DNA of 64,000 nucleotides from Rhodothermales bacterium (GTDB lineage Bacteria > Bacteroidota > Rhodothermia > Rhodothermales > Bin80). The DNA is taken from assembly GCA_022821385.1 (NCBI GenBank), contig JAJEDR010000077.1, positions 1 through 64,000 on the forward strand, given 5' to 3'. Each line of letters starts with the position of its first letter. Positions within the stretch are counted from its first letter, which is position 1. Positions 46,049 to 55,576 of the stretch are shown here, piece by piece. The translations under genes were made by a program, and so were the position numbers. Under the pieces are notes generated by a model, which was not told where the DNA came from, searched no databases, and worked only from the letters and a program-made list of their open reading frames with translations.

Positions 46049-47482
46049 TTACTTCATCAGCACCATGAGACCCGTCTTCTCATACCTGCTTTCCGATCCT
46101 GTCGCAACCATCCGATACAGATAGGTTCCTGATGCAAGTTGCGCGGCATTCAGTTCAATGGTGTGGTTCACACCCGCTTCAAACACCCGTGAGGGTAACT
46201 CCATTACCTTGCGTCCCAACACATCACTGACCTGCAGTGTCACCTGCGCCCTCTCAGGAAGATCAAACTGGATCCGTGTTGACGGATTGAACGGGTTCGG
46301 GTAGTTCCCATGGAGCACGAACTCCGAAGGGATTTCGCTAATCTCGTCCTCAACGGCCGTTGATATACCAGGAAAGAATGAACCAGCCACAATGAGGTCT
46401 GGATCGCCGGGGAATATTCCAGGAGGAACTTTGATTATATTCCCATAAGTCGTTCTGAGAGTTCCTTCCGCATCATCATTGGGATTACCTGGATCATCCC
46501 AGTAATAATCCACAAAAACACTATCGGATTTGGCTGCTTCAATGATCTTGTACACAAACGTCGTATCGCCTCTAAGATCGGGGTTGCCAAGAACCGTGCG
46601 ACCTTGCCGATAGGGATCTGTTGCGTGGAAAAACACATACCCTTTCTCCGTAATTACGTAGAGGTAAACCGTGCCGTGTCTGAAGTGTCCGCCATCTTCA
46701 ACCTTTATTCGGAACTGACATCCCAACTGACGAGTAAATGTTATCCCACGCGATTCACGAAGGTCTAGCAACCATTTCGTAGCACCGTCCACAAACATTT
46801 TTAGAGTTTCGCGGCTCACCACCTGGTCAGCAGTAACGTCAGGGGGATCAATATCAGTAATGGGTCTACACAGATTTCCTAAATCCTGCGAATATCCACC
46901 AACAGTCACAAACTCGCGGTCGAGTATAGCTGATCTGTATCGCATCGCAAAACTCGTCATCTTCGTACAGTCTGAGCGGTTCGCTGGATCACTGTACTTA
47001 CAGTACTCCACCTTTATTGCTTCCTGTCTCGTTGCCCTCAACATCTCCTTAAACACCTCCGTGCCTTCTCCATCTGTTTGATTAAGGACGAATTGCTTGT
47101 TTAACTGGGGAGACTTCCCATGAAAAGAAATGAGTCCCGCATCACCAATCATTACCAGATAGATGTCGCCTGAATGTAAATCAGAACCGTCCGTGTACAG
47201 ATCCTGTAAGATTGCAAGCCCGTCGTCAAGGTCGTCGAGTTTTTCAAACTCCGAGGTGGCCCAAGTGACAAAAGCCTTCAGCGAATCTTCATTCACGATT
47301 CCATCCTGACCCACGACTGCACTGGCTGTCACCTTCGGCACCTGCGCCTGTAGTGAGTTTGAATCTGAAAACTGGATCCCTGCTCCCAAAAAGATGATCA
47401 AGGTCAGGGTAACTATAAATCTCCATCTATTCGACATCATCATACTACTTGCAGGGTTTGACTGATTCGCTAGGCAAAACAT
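46049..47482 (-). CDS. Secreted protein with two Cache-like domains and a T9SS sorting domain
   Basis: A 477-aa exported protein. After a signal region (hydrophobic segment around residues 27-40), two similar domains appear at about 65-190 and 230-370. Each has the single-Cache pattern: LKxFVxxAT, then HSGDIYLVMIGDAG or RHGTVYLYVITEKGYVFFH, then VFKEML or FVYKIIEAAK and an aromatic strand (VEYCKY, VDYYWD). The C-terminus is a type A sorting domain (NYPNPFNPSTRI, SDVLGRKVMEL). Cache domains bind small ligands, usually on membrane receptors, so a secreted form is unusual. Start codon is uncertain; internal ATGs at residues 14, 15 and 20 are also possible. Confidence 0.75.
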   Translation of the reverse strand: MFCLANQSNPASSMMMSNRWRFIVTLTLIIFLGAGIQFSDSNSLQAQVPKVTASAVVGQDGIVNEDSLKAFVTWATSEFEKLDDLDDGLAILQDLYTDGSDLHSGDIYLVMIGDAGLISFHGKSPQLNKQFVLNQTDGEGTEVFKEMLRATRQEAIKVEYCKYSDPANRSDCTKMTSFAMRYRSAILDREFVTVGGYSQDLGNLCRPITDIDPPDVTADQVVSRETLKMFVDGATKWLLDLRESRGITFTRQLGCQFRIKVEDGGHFRHGTVYLYVITEKGYVFFHATDPYRQGRTVLGNPDLRGDTTFVYKIIEAAKSDSVFVDYYWDDPGNPNDDAEGTLRTTYGNIIKVPPGIFPGDPDLIVAGSFFPGISTAVEDEISEIPSEFVLHGNYPNPFNPSTRIQFDLPERAQVTLQVSDVLGRKVMELPSRVFEAGVNHTIELNAAQLASGTYLYRMVATGSESRYEKTGLMVLMK

Positions 47483-47548
47483 AAGGCAAATAATTCTGTA
47501 GAGTTAACAGAATATTCAGATATCCATCCAAAATCCCAGAGTACGGGT

Positions 47549-49888
47549 TCAGCCTTTCTTTGTCGTATCAGGTGCGTCGGGGTAACTGATACGAACATGA
47601 TGTACGCCAATCAGCTGCTTGAGCAAAACTTCTTTAATCAGAGAAATATCCCGAAGAGTTAGACCGGTGTCGTCTAACTGTCCACTGGCGACCCTCTGGG
47701 TTATGAGATAATCTACCAGTTTTTCCAACTTCTCCTCGGTCTTATCCTGCATCGTTCGAGACGCCGCCTCAACGGTATCGGTTAGCATGAGGATACCGGT
47801 TTCCTTGGAGGTTGGTCGAGGACCTGGGTACGTAAAAACAGTCTCATCAACAGTAGTATCGTTGACTTTCGCTAACTCAACAGCCCGCTGGAAGAAATAT
47901 TCTGTTCGCGTAGTTCCGTGATGCGAACTAATAAAGGACATAACCTTTGCTGGAAGATGGTATTGTTCTCCAAGCTTCAGGCCGCTTGCTACGTGACCAA
48001 TGATGATTAGGGCACTCGATTCCGGGGACAGTTCGTCGTGTGGGTTGGTATCCCCAGCCAAGTTTTCAATAAAGTACTGAGGGCCGAAGAGCTTGCCAAT
48101 GTCGTGATAGAGCCCCCCTACCCTCGTTAAAAGAATGTCTGCACCAACTTCATCCGCTACCGATTCAGCAAGGCTTGATACCTGCATCGAATGATTGAAT
48201 GTTCCAGGAGCATTCTTTATCAATTCCCTGAGCAATGGTTGATTGGTATCTGACAGCTCCAAGAGGCGCATATCTGTAGTAACATCAAATACACGCTCAA
48301 CTACCCAGAGGAACGGATAAGCTGTGACTAAAAGGAATGAGCCCACGCCCGCAAACATCAGGCGTTCCTGAAGCTGTGGCCAAGCGCTGCCCTCATAAAG
48401 CCATATGGCCAATAGCGCCAAAGCGTAACCGGCAAATGCATACGCAGCGGTTAGAAATAATTGCCCTCTATTGCGCAGCCCACGCGCACTGAATATTGCA
48501 GCGGAGCCTCCTACAAGCGTGGCCCAGGTATACGTGAAATTGGAATCAAGCATTAGTCCGCCGAGCAGTGCTAAAACAAACGTGCCGAAAAATGCCATAC
48601 GCGAATCAAAAATCACAGTCAACAAGACTGAAACGATGACAACAGGTACTGCATAGATAAATTGAGCAGGTGCAAAACGAATTACTATGCCAAATGCAAT
48701 GACAACCACAGTATAGAATAAAGCTAGAAGTAGGATGAACTTGTTACTGCGAAAGACTGTGGGACGCGCATTCTTCAGGAAAATCGCGAAAATACCAACG
48801 ACCGTTAAGCCTAACAATAGCTGTCCAAGCAATTGTAGGCGTCCCTGGGTTGCCGATAATTCGCTCCCCCGTTCTCTTTCCAGGGAATCCAGCTTTTGTT
48901 TTATTTCCGGGGTTATGCGCTCCCCGTTGCGTACAATTTCTTCGCCCTCCGCTACCATGCCTCGAACGGGAAGAATCAATGCTTCCGCTTCTCTACGACG
49001 AAGTTCTGTTGGTCCAGATTGATAGATGAGTGACGGCACAAAGATTGCTTCAATAAACTGGGATATCGCCGCGGTACTAAGAAGAGGATCCCCTTGAAGT
49101 ACCGTTTCTTCAAGCCAAACCCGAATTCGTTCGCGGGCCTCATAATGACCAACTACGCCTGTTGCCGTTCTTTGCTCAAAAGTCTGGGCAAGTGTATCCC
49201 GTACGGTCAGATATTCTGTTCGGACTGAATCTATGGGCACGTCAAGCACTCCCTGGAGCTGGAGCCGTTGGCTTCGATCTGCGATCGCGTCCAGTATGCG
49301 TTCAAAGAGTGGTGATTCCATCGGAGCCAATCTGGTGGCCGTCGGCATGTCGGGACTGCGGCGAGCGTAATCCCAGCCTAAGTGACGCCAGATTGAACCA
49401 CTTAGTCGGATTGGTGCTTGAAGACGAAGGGCCATAAAAAGGAGGGAATCTTCCACCGTAGCGGTAGATAATTGCTCAGGCGAAAGATCCGTACCGGCAG
49501 CAATGCTGTCTCTCCGGGCCCCTATGAGATAATTTGTATAAGCATTAAACACAGCATCCAATGATGCGGCAATAGAGTCCGCCATATCGCGCGTCTGCTG
49601 CCTTGCTTCGTGAAAGGGGTAGAAGATTGGCTCGGTAGCATCCCGTACGCGTTGTCTTTCTGCGCGGAGTGAATCATCGGATTTGTAAAGAGGAAACTCG
49701 GATTCTGCGATCAGTGTTTCTTCCTGCCAACGATCTCCCACAGACTTAGAAATTTCGGATATATCCCCTTGCCTGAAAGCCAGTGTAGTTACGATGAGCA
49801 GTACTATGAATACACCAAGCTTCAGTCCAATAAAATCTCGGATCAGCTTACGTAAGCGCCAAACAAAATATCGCCGTCGTGATGTCAT
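47549..49888 (-). CDS. pgpH: 7TM-HD family phosphohydrolase (PgpH-type cyclic-di-AMP phosphodiesterase)
   Basis: A membrane protein of 779 aa that degrades cyclic-di-AMP in characterised members. One N-terminal membrane helix precedes an extracellular 7TMR-HDED domain (about 50-340), followed by seven membrane helices (about 350-540) and a cytosolic HD domain. The HD motif is in GGLYHDIGKL, with HSMQVSSLAESVA before it and IIGHVASGLKLGEQY, ISSHHGT after. It is the last gene of the minus-strand cluster with two sugar/solute transporters, 15 bases after the SSS gene. Confidence 0.93.
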   Translation of the reverse strand: MTSRRRYFVWRLRKLIRDFIGLKLGVFIVLLIVTTLAFRQGDISEISKSVGDRWQEETLIAESEFPLYKSDDSLRAERQRVRDATEPIFYPFHEARQQTRDMADSIAASLDAVFNAYTNYLIGARRDSIAAGTDLSPEQLSTATVEDSLLFMALRLQAPIRLSGSIWRHLGWDYARRSPDMPTATRLAPMESPLFERILDAIADRSQRLQLQGVLDVPIDSVRTEYLTVRDTLAQTFEQRTATGVVGHYEARERIRVWLEETVLQGDPLLSTAAISQFIEAIFVPSLIYQSGPTELRRREAEALILPVRGMVAEGEEIVRNGERITPEIKQKLDSLERERGSELSATQGRLQLLGQLLLGLTVVGIFAIFLKNARPTVFRSNKFILLLALFYTVVVIAFGIVIRFAPAQFIYAVPVVIVSVLLTVIFDSRMAFFGTFVLALLGGLMLDSNFTYTWATLVGGSAAIFSARGLRNRGQLFLTAAYAFAGYALALLAIWLYEGSAWPQLQERLMFAGVGSFLLVTAYPFLWVVERVFDVTTDMRLLELSDTNQPLLRELIKNAPGTFNHSMQVSSLAESVADEVGADILLTRVGGLYHDIGKLFGPQYFIENLAGDTNPHDELSPESSALIIIGHVASGLKLGEQYHLPAKVMSFISSHHGTTRTEYFFQRAVELAKVNDTTVDETVFTYPGPRPTSKETGILMLTDTVEAASRTMQDKTEEKLEKLVDYLITQRVASGQLDDTGLTLRDISLIKEVLLKQLIGVHHVRISYPDAPDTTKKG

Positions 49889-49903
49889 CGAGTATAGATA
49901 ACG

Positions 49904-51451
49904 CTATCTCTTGCGGCGAAGCGAGAGAAGGAAGCCAACAGAAATGCAAATTGCACTTCCGATCAACGTATACCATGGCCAGGCAATCTGGCGTAATCCG
50001 GCCTCTTCAATCATTCCATCTGGTGGATTAATTGCAAATATCCAACCCTCTGTTGGGCTGTGCCAAAGCCCAAAGATAACTAGTACCATGACCACAATTG
50101 TGAGAATAAAGGCAAACACTGCATCCCATTCCTTTGCATTTCTTACCACAATTCCCAACAGGAAGCCTCCCAATAGGCCTCCATAGGTAAACGAGGCAAT
50201 GGCCAGTCCAAGTTCAACTACTGGATTATCAGTATTCTCGAACAGGCTTGCAAAGACTACAAACAATGCTCCCCAAAACAGGGTCAGGCCTCGGGAGAGT
50301 AATAAACCTCTGGCTTTGCCGATCGGATTTTTTATCCACCGCTCGACCAGATCCATCATTGAGGAGGATGCCAAAGAATTAAGTGAAGAAGACAGTGTAC
50401 TCATTGCTGCTGCAAGAATACCGGCCAGAAGTAGCCCTGACAGACCGGCCGGTAAACCTTCAATTATATAACGAGGAAAGACCTCATCCCCGCGAGAGAG
50501 CCCCAGTTCCGCGGGTGTAACGCCGCCATAATGTACCCACAACAGTGTACCGATCGCGAGAAACAAGGCAAATTGCAGGGCCACGAGCACAGCACTGCCT
50601 ACCAATGCATACTGGCTATCCTTGAGGGTTCTGCAGGTCAGTAGCCGCTGGACGATCAGCTGATCGGTACCATGTGAAGCCATAGAGAATACCCCGCCTC
50701 CGATAACAGCTGTCACAGTGACATAGGGCTGAGTAATCCAGTCAGTGAACGAACCTCCAAGTCCAAAGTCAATCACACGCAGTTTGCCTTCCGTTGCCGC
50801 CAATCTCATCGCTCCTTCCGGTAAACCATCAAACAGTAAAAAAGCACACAGGACACCTCCTACAACATATAGTCCCATCTGTACGACATCGATCCATATG
50901 ACTGCCCGAATACCGCCGACCAGGGTATATATGACCGTGATAATCCCAAGCAGAAGTATAATCTGACCATAGGTTACTGGATCTCCCATGACCGTTAATC
51001 CAGCGGAATCTGCAATAACCTTCAATGGAATTGCCGTAGCAAAAAGGCGTACACCATCCGCCAACAGTCGCGTGACCATGAATGTAACGGATGCAGTGGA
51101 TCTCATTCGATCCCCGAAGCGTTCCCCCAAATAGGCATACGCGGTCGTCATTGCTCCCTTAAAGTAGCGTGGCAGGAACAGCAGGCTCACTGCTATACGC
51201 CCTACAAGGTATCCGATGGTGATTTGGAGAAAGGTCATAGTACCTCCGTAAGCGACCGCAGGCACCCCAATTATTGTCAAGGTACTTGTTTCTGTGGCTA
51301 CGACTGAGAAACAGACTGCCCACCACGGCAAATCTCTGCCGCCTAGGAAATAGTCATCCGTTGAGCGCTGACGTCCTCCAAGGCGTATACCCAGAGCGGC
51401 TATGCCGATCAGATATACCACTATAACGGTGTAGTCAAGCACTGATAGCAT
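49904..51451 (-). CDS. Sodium:solute symporter family transporter
   Basis: An inner-membrane Na+-coupled transporter of 515 aa with about 13 membrane segments. N-terminal YLIGIAALGIRLGGRQRSTDDYFLGGRDLPWWAV is typical of the SSS family. The solute may be a sugar, sialic acid or similar. The gene lies 8 bases downstream of an MFS sugar porter on the same strand. Confidence 0.93.
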   Translation of the reverse strand: MLSVLDYTVIVVYLIGIAALGIRLGGRQRSTDDYFLGGRDLPWWAVCFSVVATETSTLTIIGVPAVAYGGTMTFLQITIGYLVGRIAVSLLFLPRYFKGAMTTAYAYLGERFGDRMRSTASVTFMVTRLLADGVRLFATAIPLKVIADSAGLTVMGDPVTYGQIILLLGIITVIYTLVGGIRAVIWIDVVQMGLYVVGGVLCAFLLFDGLPEGAMRLAATEGKLRVIDFGLGGSFTDWITQPYVTVTAVIGGGVFSMASHGTDQLIVQRLLTCRTLKDSQYALVGSAVLVALQFALFLAIGTLLWVHYGGVTPAELGLSRGDEVFPRYIIEGLPAGLSGLLLAGILAAAMSTLSSSLNSLASSSMMDLVERWIKNPIGKARGLLLSRGLTLFWGALFVVFASLFENTDNPVVELGLAIASFTYGGLLGGFLLGIVVRNAKEWDAVFAFILTIVVMVLVIFGLWHSPTEGWIFAINPPDGMIEEAGLRQIAWPWYTLIGSAICISVGFLLSLRRKR

Positions 51452-51459
51452 CCGCAGCT

Positions 51460-52818
51460 TCAGTCAATCCCAAGCTTTTTAGATATTTCTTCAAGCGGTA
51501 CCCCTTTGGTTTCGGGCATGACAAAAACTACCCACAGGAGTTGCCCAACCATACACAGCGCATAGAACGCGAAAATATTTGCCCCGGATACTTCTGCAAT
51601 CATAGGGAATGTAAGTGATATTATTGCGGCCATAATCCAATGCACAAAGCTACCCAAGCTCTGTCCACGTGCCCGTACACTGTTAGGGAATATCTCACCA
51701 AGAAACACCCAAATGACGGCTCCCTGGCCAAACGCATGTGATGCAATGAATACGATAAGACTGACCAGTACTACCGGACCTGTTACTTCGGTATAAAAAG
51801 CGACCGCAGTAGCCCCCAGACTTAGGATATAGCCGATAGATCCCACCAACATGAGTTTCTTGCGACCAAATTTGTCAATAACAGAAAGCGCGACAGCTGT
51901 TGCAATGAGGTTAACACTGCCAATGATTACGGCCTGAAGGAGTGCAGAGGTACCGGAGGCACCCGCCATTTCGAATATTCGGCGGGTATAATAGATCAAT
52001 GCATTAATCCCTGAGAGCTGATTAAATGCAGCGATTGCTATGGCCAAAAAGATTGGTTTCAGGTATTTGGGCTGAAAAAAGCGCTCAGTCAGATGCTTGC
52101 GTGTTTCTGCCAATGATGCCCTTATGGCTGCAAGATCTTTTACCGCATCGGAACCGTTACCCCCCATACTAATGAGTACGTCTCTGGCTTCGTCATCTCG
52201 TCCCTGTGCAACAAGCCATCGTGGGCTTCGGGGATTTGTAAACAGTAGCGTTGTGAAGACTAGTGCGGGTACCGCCTCTATCCCGAACATCCAGCGCCAT
52301 TCAATCGCCCCCAGTTCAAATGAAGCAATGGTGAAGTTCGATAAATACGCTAGTAAGATGCCAAGTACGATATTGAGCTGGACTAGGGCTACCAGCCGGC
52401 CCCGTATATTTGCCGGAGCAATTTCTGCCACATACATAGGGGCAACGACTGATGCTCCCCCAACGCCTAATCCGCCGATCAGACGGAAAAATGCAAACGA
52501 TCCAGCATCCCAGGCTACGGCGCTCCCGATCGAAGATAGGAGGTACAACCCTCCCATAAGCATCAGCATTGGCCGGCGTCCGTAACGATCGGCGGGCTTG
52601 GAGAACACTAATGATCCGATTATTGTACCTATCAATGCAGTGGCAACTAGTGTTCCGTGCCAGAAAGGAGGTGTACCGAAAGCCCCACTGAGGCGTTGGT
52701 AAGTCGGATCGTACAAATCTCGAAGCATTCCTTCCGCTCCTGAGATTACCGCCGTATCAAAACCAAATAGTAGGCCTCCTAAAGCAGCAACCAAGGAAGC
52801 CCAGATCACTCTAGACAT
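51460..52818 (-). CDS. MFS sugar porter (XylE/GalP-like proton symporter)
   Basis: A 12-helix transporter of 452 aa. Sugar porter signatures are visible: ADRYGRRPML after helix 2, NPRSPRWLV in the central loop, GINALIYYTRRIF with the sugar-contacting QLSGINALIYY, DKFGRKKLM after helix 8 and PETKGVPLEEI at the C-terminus. It is the first gene of the minus-strand cluster, so its upstream region is the divergent intergenic stretch with the ACATATGT array. Confidence 0.95.
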   Translation of the reverse strand: MSRVIWASLVAALGGLLFGFDTAVISGAEGMLRDLYDPTYQRLSGAFGTPPFWHGTLVATALIGTIIGSLVFSKPADRYGRRPMLMLMGGLYLLSSIGSAVAWDAGSFAFFRLIGGLGVGGASVVAPMYVAEIAPANIRGRLVALVQLNIVLGILLAYLSNFTIASFELGAIEWRWMFGIEAVPALVFTTLLFTNPRSPRWLVAQGRDDEARDVLISMGGNGSDAVKDLAAIRASLAETRKHLTERFFQPKYLKPIFLAIAIAAFNQLSGINALIYYTRRIFEMAGASGTSALLQAVIIGSVNLIATAVALSVIDKFGRKKLMLVGSIGYILSLGATAVAFYTEVTGPVVLVSLIVFIASHAFGQGAVIWVFLGEIFPNSVRARGQSLGSFVHWIMAAIISLTFPMIAEVSGANIFAFYALCMVGQLLWVVFVMPETKGVPLEEISKKLGID

Positions 52819-53497
52819 GGCATTACAGGCCGTTGATGATGGAAATAGAGTACATGTTAGTGATTTAAGGTAACGATTTACGGCAAATGCACGAGTTTGT
52901 GAATCAAGTCTCTTAGTTACGAACTACTGAGGTGAACCTGAATCATTTTTGGCGTTTAGTGTCCGATCTACGGGTAGCAGAGTATTGAAGTGAAATGGCT
53001 TCACCAATGCCAATAGCTGTCCGGTACATTGCAGGACATAACTATAGTTGAAGCATCTCCTCACATTTGGGCTTGCGGACGTGCAAGTACTGAACGCTAC
53101 ATAATATGCCTACAATAATATCACCAGAACACGAGCCACACTAGATAGATGAGCACCAGAAAACATATGTCTCCAGACCTTTGCTCCAGACTGAACATAT
53201 GTTCTTATAAGAATCTGAGGAGAAAACATATGTTTCGGGTTGCGCCTTCGTGTGTTACATATGTACGTAGCGCTGGTGTTTTCACTCATGCTCAGTCTGA
53301 TGTGAATTCCCCTTGTAGTTCTAGATCGATCTCATACATAGGTCAAGCGTTGGAGTAGCGGAAACTGCCTGTTGGGATGAGGCGCATTTATATCTTCCAT
53401 ACGCTACTCGGGTAATTATTTTCACCTCTGGGGGACGGTTAACCTAATATTGACTACCTTAAGTCTATCGTCTCTTGCGCCCATAATACAGGCTAAC
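52819..53497. other. Divergent regulatory region between the MFS cluster and the oxidation operon
   Basis: About 680 bases that must hold promoters for both operons. The array of four ACATATGT sites lies here, nearer the plus-strand operon. No protein-coding gene is supported; ORF 53149-53358 is formed by the palindromes. Confidence 0.45.
53163..53264. promoter_or_regulatory. Array of four phased ACATATGT palindromes
   Basis: The 8-bp palindrome ACATATGT occurs at 53163, 53195, 53226 and 53257. Spacings are 32, 31 and 31 bases, close to three helical turns, so all lie on one DNA face. Two copies extend to 12-bp palindromes (GAACATATGTTC and AAACATATGTTT). The sequences between them are not repeated. 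This looks like a set of operators for a dimeric, cooperatively binding regulator. Confidence 0.6.
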
Positions 53498-53962
53498 ATG
53501 AAGCACTTCCCAATTCTCACATTTCTATTGGCAGTGCTGCTCTGGGGATGTATTACGACTCCATTAGGGGTAACCATAACGTCTCGGGCGCCCACGGATA
53601 CAACCTCTGCACGCCCTGCCCCCATTGAACCCAAACGTGCATGGATCTTTGTGGAGGGTTCTCAACAAGGTAGCACGCCTGCCACTGTCCGCATTCGACG
53701 CAGCTTCGAGATAACAAACGTCTCATTGCACATTGGACAAACCTTTGAGGAAGTGCGCCGCTACGAAATAGAACGCAGCGTCACATCCAATCGAATCATG
53801 CAGAACTATACCTTTCAGGGCACATATGATGGTGGTACACTCACCTTCAATTCTACTGAGCTCTCCCAGGATAAGAAAGGGCGCTATATTATCCCCTATT
53901 ATGCCAATCCCATCCAAATAATTGATCACGAGTACGACCTAATATTGATTTTAACCGAATAA
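53498..53962 (+). CDS. Lipoprotein with a PEGA-like domain
   Basis: A 154-aa predicted lipoprotein. The ATG at 53498 is chosen because it begins a signal ending in a lipobox (AVLLWGC). Residues about 46-75 (RAWIFVEGSQQGSTPATVRI) resemble a PEGA domain, a small surface beta domain, and the rest is beta-rich. Function unknown. It heads the plus-strand operon and is followed after one base by the creatininase gene. Confidence 0.7.
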   Translation: MKHFPILTFLLAVLLWGCITTPLGVTITSRAPTDTTSARPAPIEPKRAWIFVEGSQQGSTPATVRIRRSFEITNVSLHIGQTFEEVRRYEIERSVTSNRIMQNYTFQGTYDGGTLTFNSTELSQDKKGRYIIPYYANPIQIIDHEYDLILILTE

Positions 53963-53963
53963 C

Positions 53964-54737
53964 GTGAGCATTCGACCATACGTACTTACCGAGACCAACT
54001 GGAAATCGGTCAGTGAAACTGATTTTGGGACGGCAGTATTACCTTGGGGAGCGATAGAAGCACATAACACTCACCTCCCCTATGGCACCGACAATATTCA
54101 ACTGGATCGGATTGCAGCTGATGCCTGCGCCGTGGCATGGGAACGGGGTGCTCGTGTCATAGCATTGCCAACGGTACCCTACGGGGTCAATACAGGACAA
54201 TCTGACATTCCGTTGGATCTGAATATGATGCCCAGCACACAGCAGGCACTGTTGGGAGATATCGCGCAGGCACTTGAAGGCCAGAACATTCTGAAGTTGG
54301 TTGTCCTGAACGGACATGGCGGCAACAACTTTCGGCAAATGATCCGTGAGGTCGGATTCCACCGCTCAAAACTCTTTATCTGCGAAATCAACTGGTTCAA
54401 GGTACTTGATGCAAAACTTTACTTCGAGGATCCTGGGGACCATGCCGGAGAATTGGAAACAAGCCTAATACTCGAAATTGCCCCGGAACTCGCCCTGCCG
54501 CTTGATCAGGCAGGTTCAGGGGCAGCACGACCTTGGGCAATTGCTGGATTGAATGAAGGCTGGGCTTGGGCAGAGCGACGCTGGAGTGAAGTTACAGAAG
54601 ATACAGGGGTTGGTGATCCCAGGGCGGCGTCAAAGGCTAAGGGAAGATTGTTTCTAGATGCTTTAACGCGAAAGATAGGGGACTTCCTGGCCGAACTGGA
54701 TTCTACTCCAATTAACGCAATTTATAAACGGCAGTGA
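53964..54737 (+). CDS. Creatininase-family amidohydrolase
   Basis: A metal-dependent hydrolase of 257 aa with GTG start, one base after the previous stop. Metal ligands and active-site blocks are visible: PWGAIEAHNTHLPYGTDN, NGHGGNNFR and HAGELETSLIL. No signal peptide, so cytosolic. Family members hydrolyse cyclic amides such as creatinine or formamide intermediates; the substrate here is unknown. Confidence 0.9.
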   Translation: MSIRPYVLTETNWKSVSETDFGTAVLPWGAIEAHNTHLPYGTDNIQLDRIAADACAVAWERGARVIALPTVPYGVNTGQSDIPLDLNMMPSTQQALLGDIAQALEGQNILKLVVLNGHGGNNFRQMIREVGFHRSKLFICEINWFKVLDAKLYFEDPGDHAGELETSLILEIAPELALPLDQAGSGAARPWAIAGLNEGWAWAERRWSEVTEDTGVGDPRAASKAKGRLFLDALTRKIGDFLAELDSTPINAIYKRQ

Positions 54738-54778
54738 AGCTGCCAACAGGAATACTAACAAAGCTGAGTTCTAGATAC

Positions 54779-55567
54779 ATGAATCGACTAGTAAGCGCGC
54801 TGTGCTTGGGGATTATAATCGGGCTTCCCCCATTAGTACAGGCGCAGGATCAGGCAGGAGCTTATCTGGAGAACATCGACCAGTTGCTCAGTCAGGCGCA
54901 TACGGCCAGTCAGAACGCTGAGCGGGCCGCGTCAGTCCAAGAACTTAAAATGTACACTGATACCGTGTTTGAGACGATCTGGGGCACCCCCTCAGGACTG
55001 CTCTCAAACACCGGTGCAGCTCTGGCACATGGCTGGAAAACAAGATGGCAAACCGATGGCACTGAATTTGATGAGGCCCATGTTGAGCGCCATGGTTCGG
55101 ATGAGCCCATGATCTCGGATCCGGAAAAACTTGGTATCATGGGACAAGGACGTGCCATCGTAAAGATGCTCGTACCCCGTCAGGAAGAACCCCACGCAGA
55201 TCATGTACTCGCTTCCCTGAGTAATGTTATCGGGTGGATGCGTCTTAGTGATGGAGTAACAAAGGGGGAGCGTCAACCTCGCATTGACCTAACACATGTT
55301 TGGGATGCCCCTACCCGCTTCTGGAATACTACCGCAGATACCGGCTGGTTGGGAGAAGTTCATGCCCAGACAATCAACATTCTCAAAACAGAATATGGAG
55401 AGAACCTTGCCATCGCCCAGGAACATGCAACAGCCATGACTGCACTATTGGAAATATGCAGGTCAGGCAAAGATGAAAATGGCGATGGCGCCGTCTCACC
55501 GATCATGATGGAAGGTGGCCTAGATACAGCGATCCAACACGCAGGGTATTTGGGAATTGTCAATTAA
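54779..55567 (+). CDS. Exported protein of unknown function with an EF-hand-like loop
   Basis: Not a family I recognise. The track starts with a GTG inside the previous gene; the ATG at 54779 gives a clean signal peptide (LCLGIIIGLPPLVQAQ). The mature 240 or so residues look helical, with several His in regular positions (AHGWKTRW, HVERHGSDE, HADHVLAS, LTHVWDA, VHAQ, QEHATAM) and a calcium-loop-like DENGDGAVSP near the C-terminus. It sits directly before the four-domain DUF1080 gene, 9 bases away, so it probably acts in the same periplasmic pathway. Multiple His could bind heme or metal, but no CxxCH is present. Confidence 0.6.
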   Translation: MNRLVSALCLGIIIGLPPLVQAQDQAGAYLENIDQLLSQAHTASQNAERAASVQELKMYTDTVFETIWGTPSGLLSNTGAALAHGWKTRWQTDGTEFDEAHVERHGSDEPMISDPEKLGIMGQGRAIVKMLVPRQEEPHADHVLASLSNVIGWMRLSDGVTKGERQPRIDLTHVWDAPTRFWNTTADTGWLGEVHAQTINILKTEYGENLAIAQEHATAMTALLEICRSGKDENGDGAVSPIMMEGGLDTAIQHAGYLGIVN

Positions 55568-55576
55568 GAAAATACG

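Noticed and set aside
53149-53358. 69-aa plus-strand ORF in the divergent region
   Set aside because: It is generated by the ACATATGT palindromes (repeated His-Met) and has no protein-like conservation or signal.
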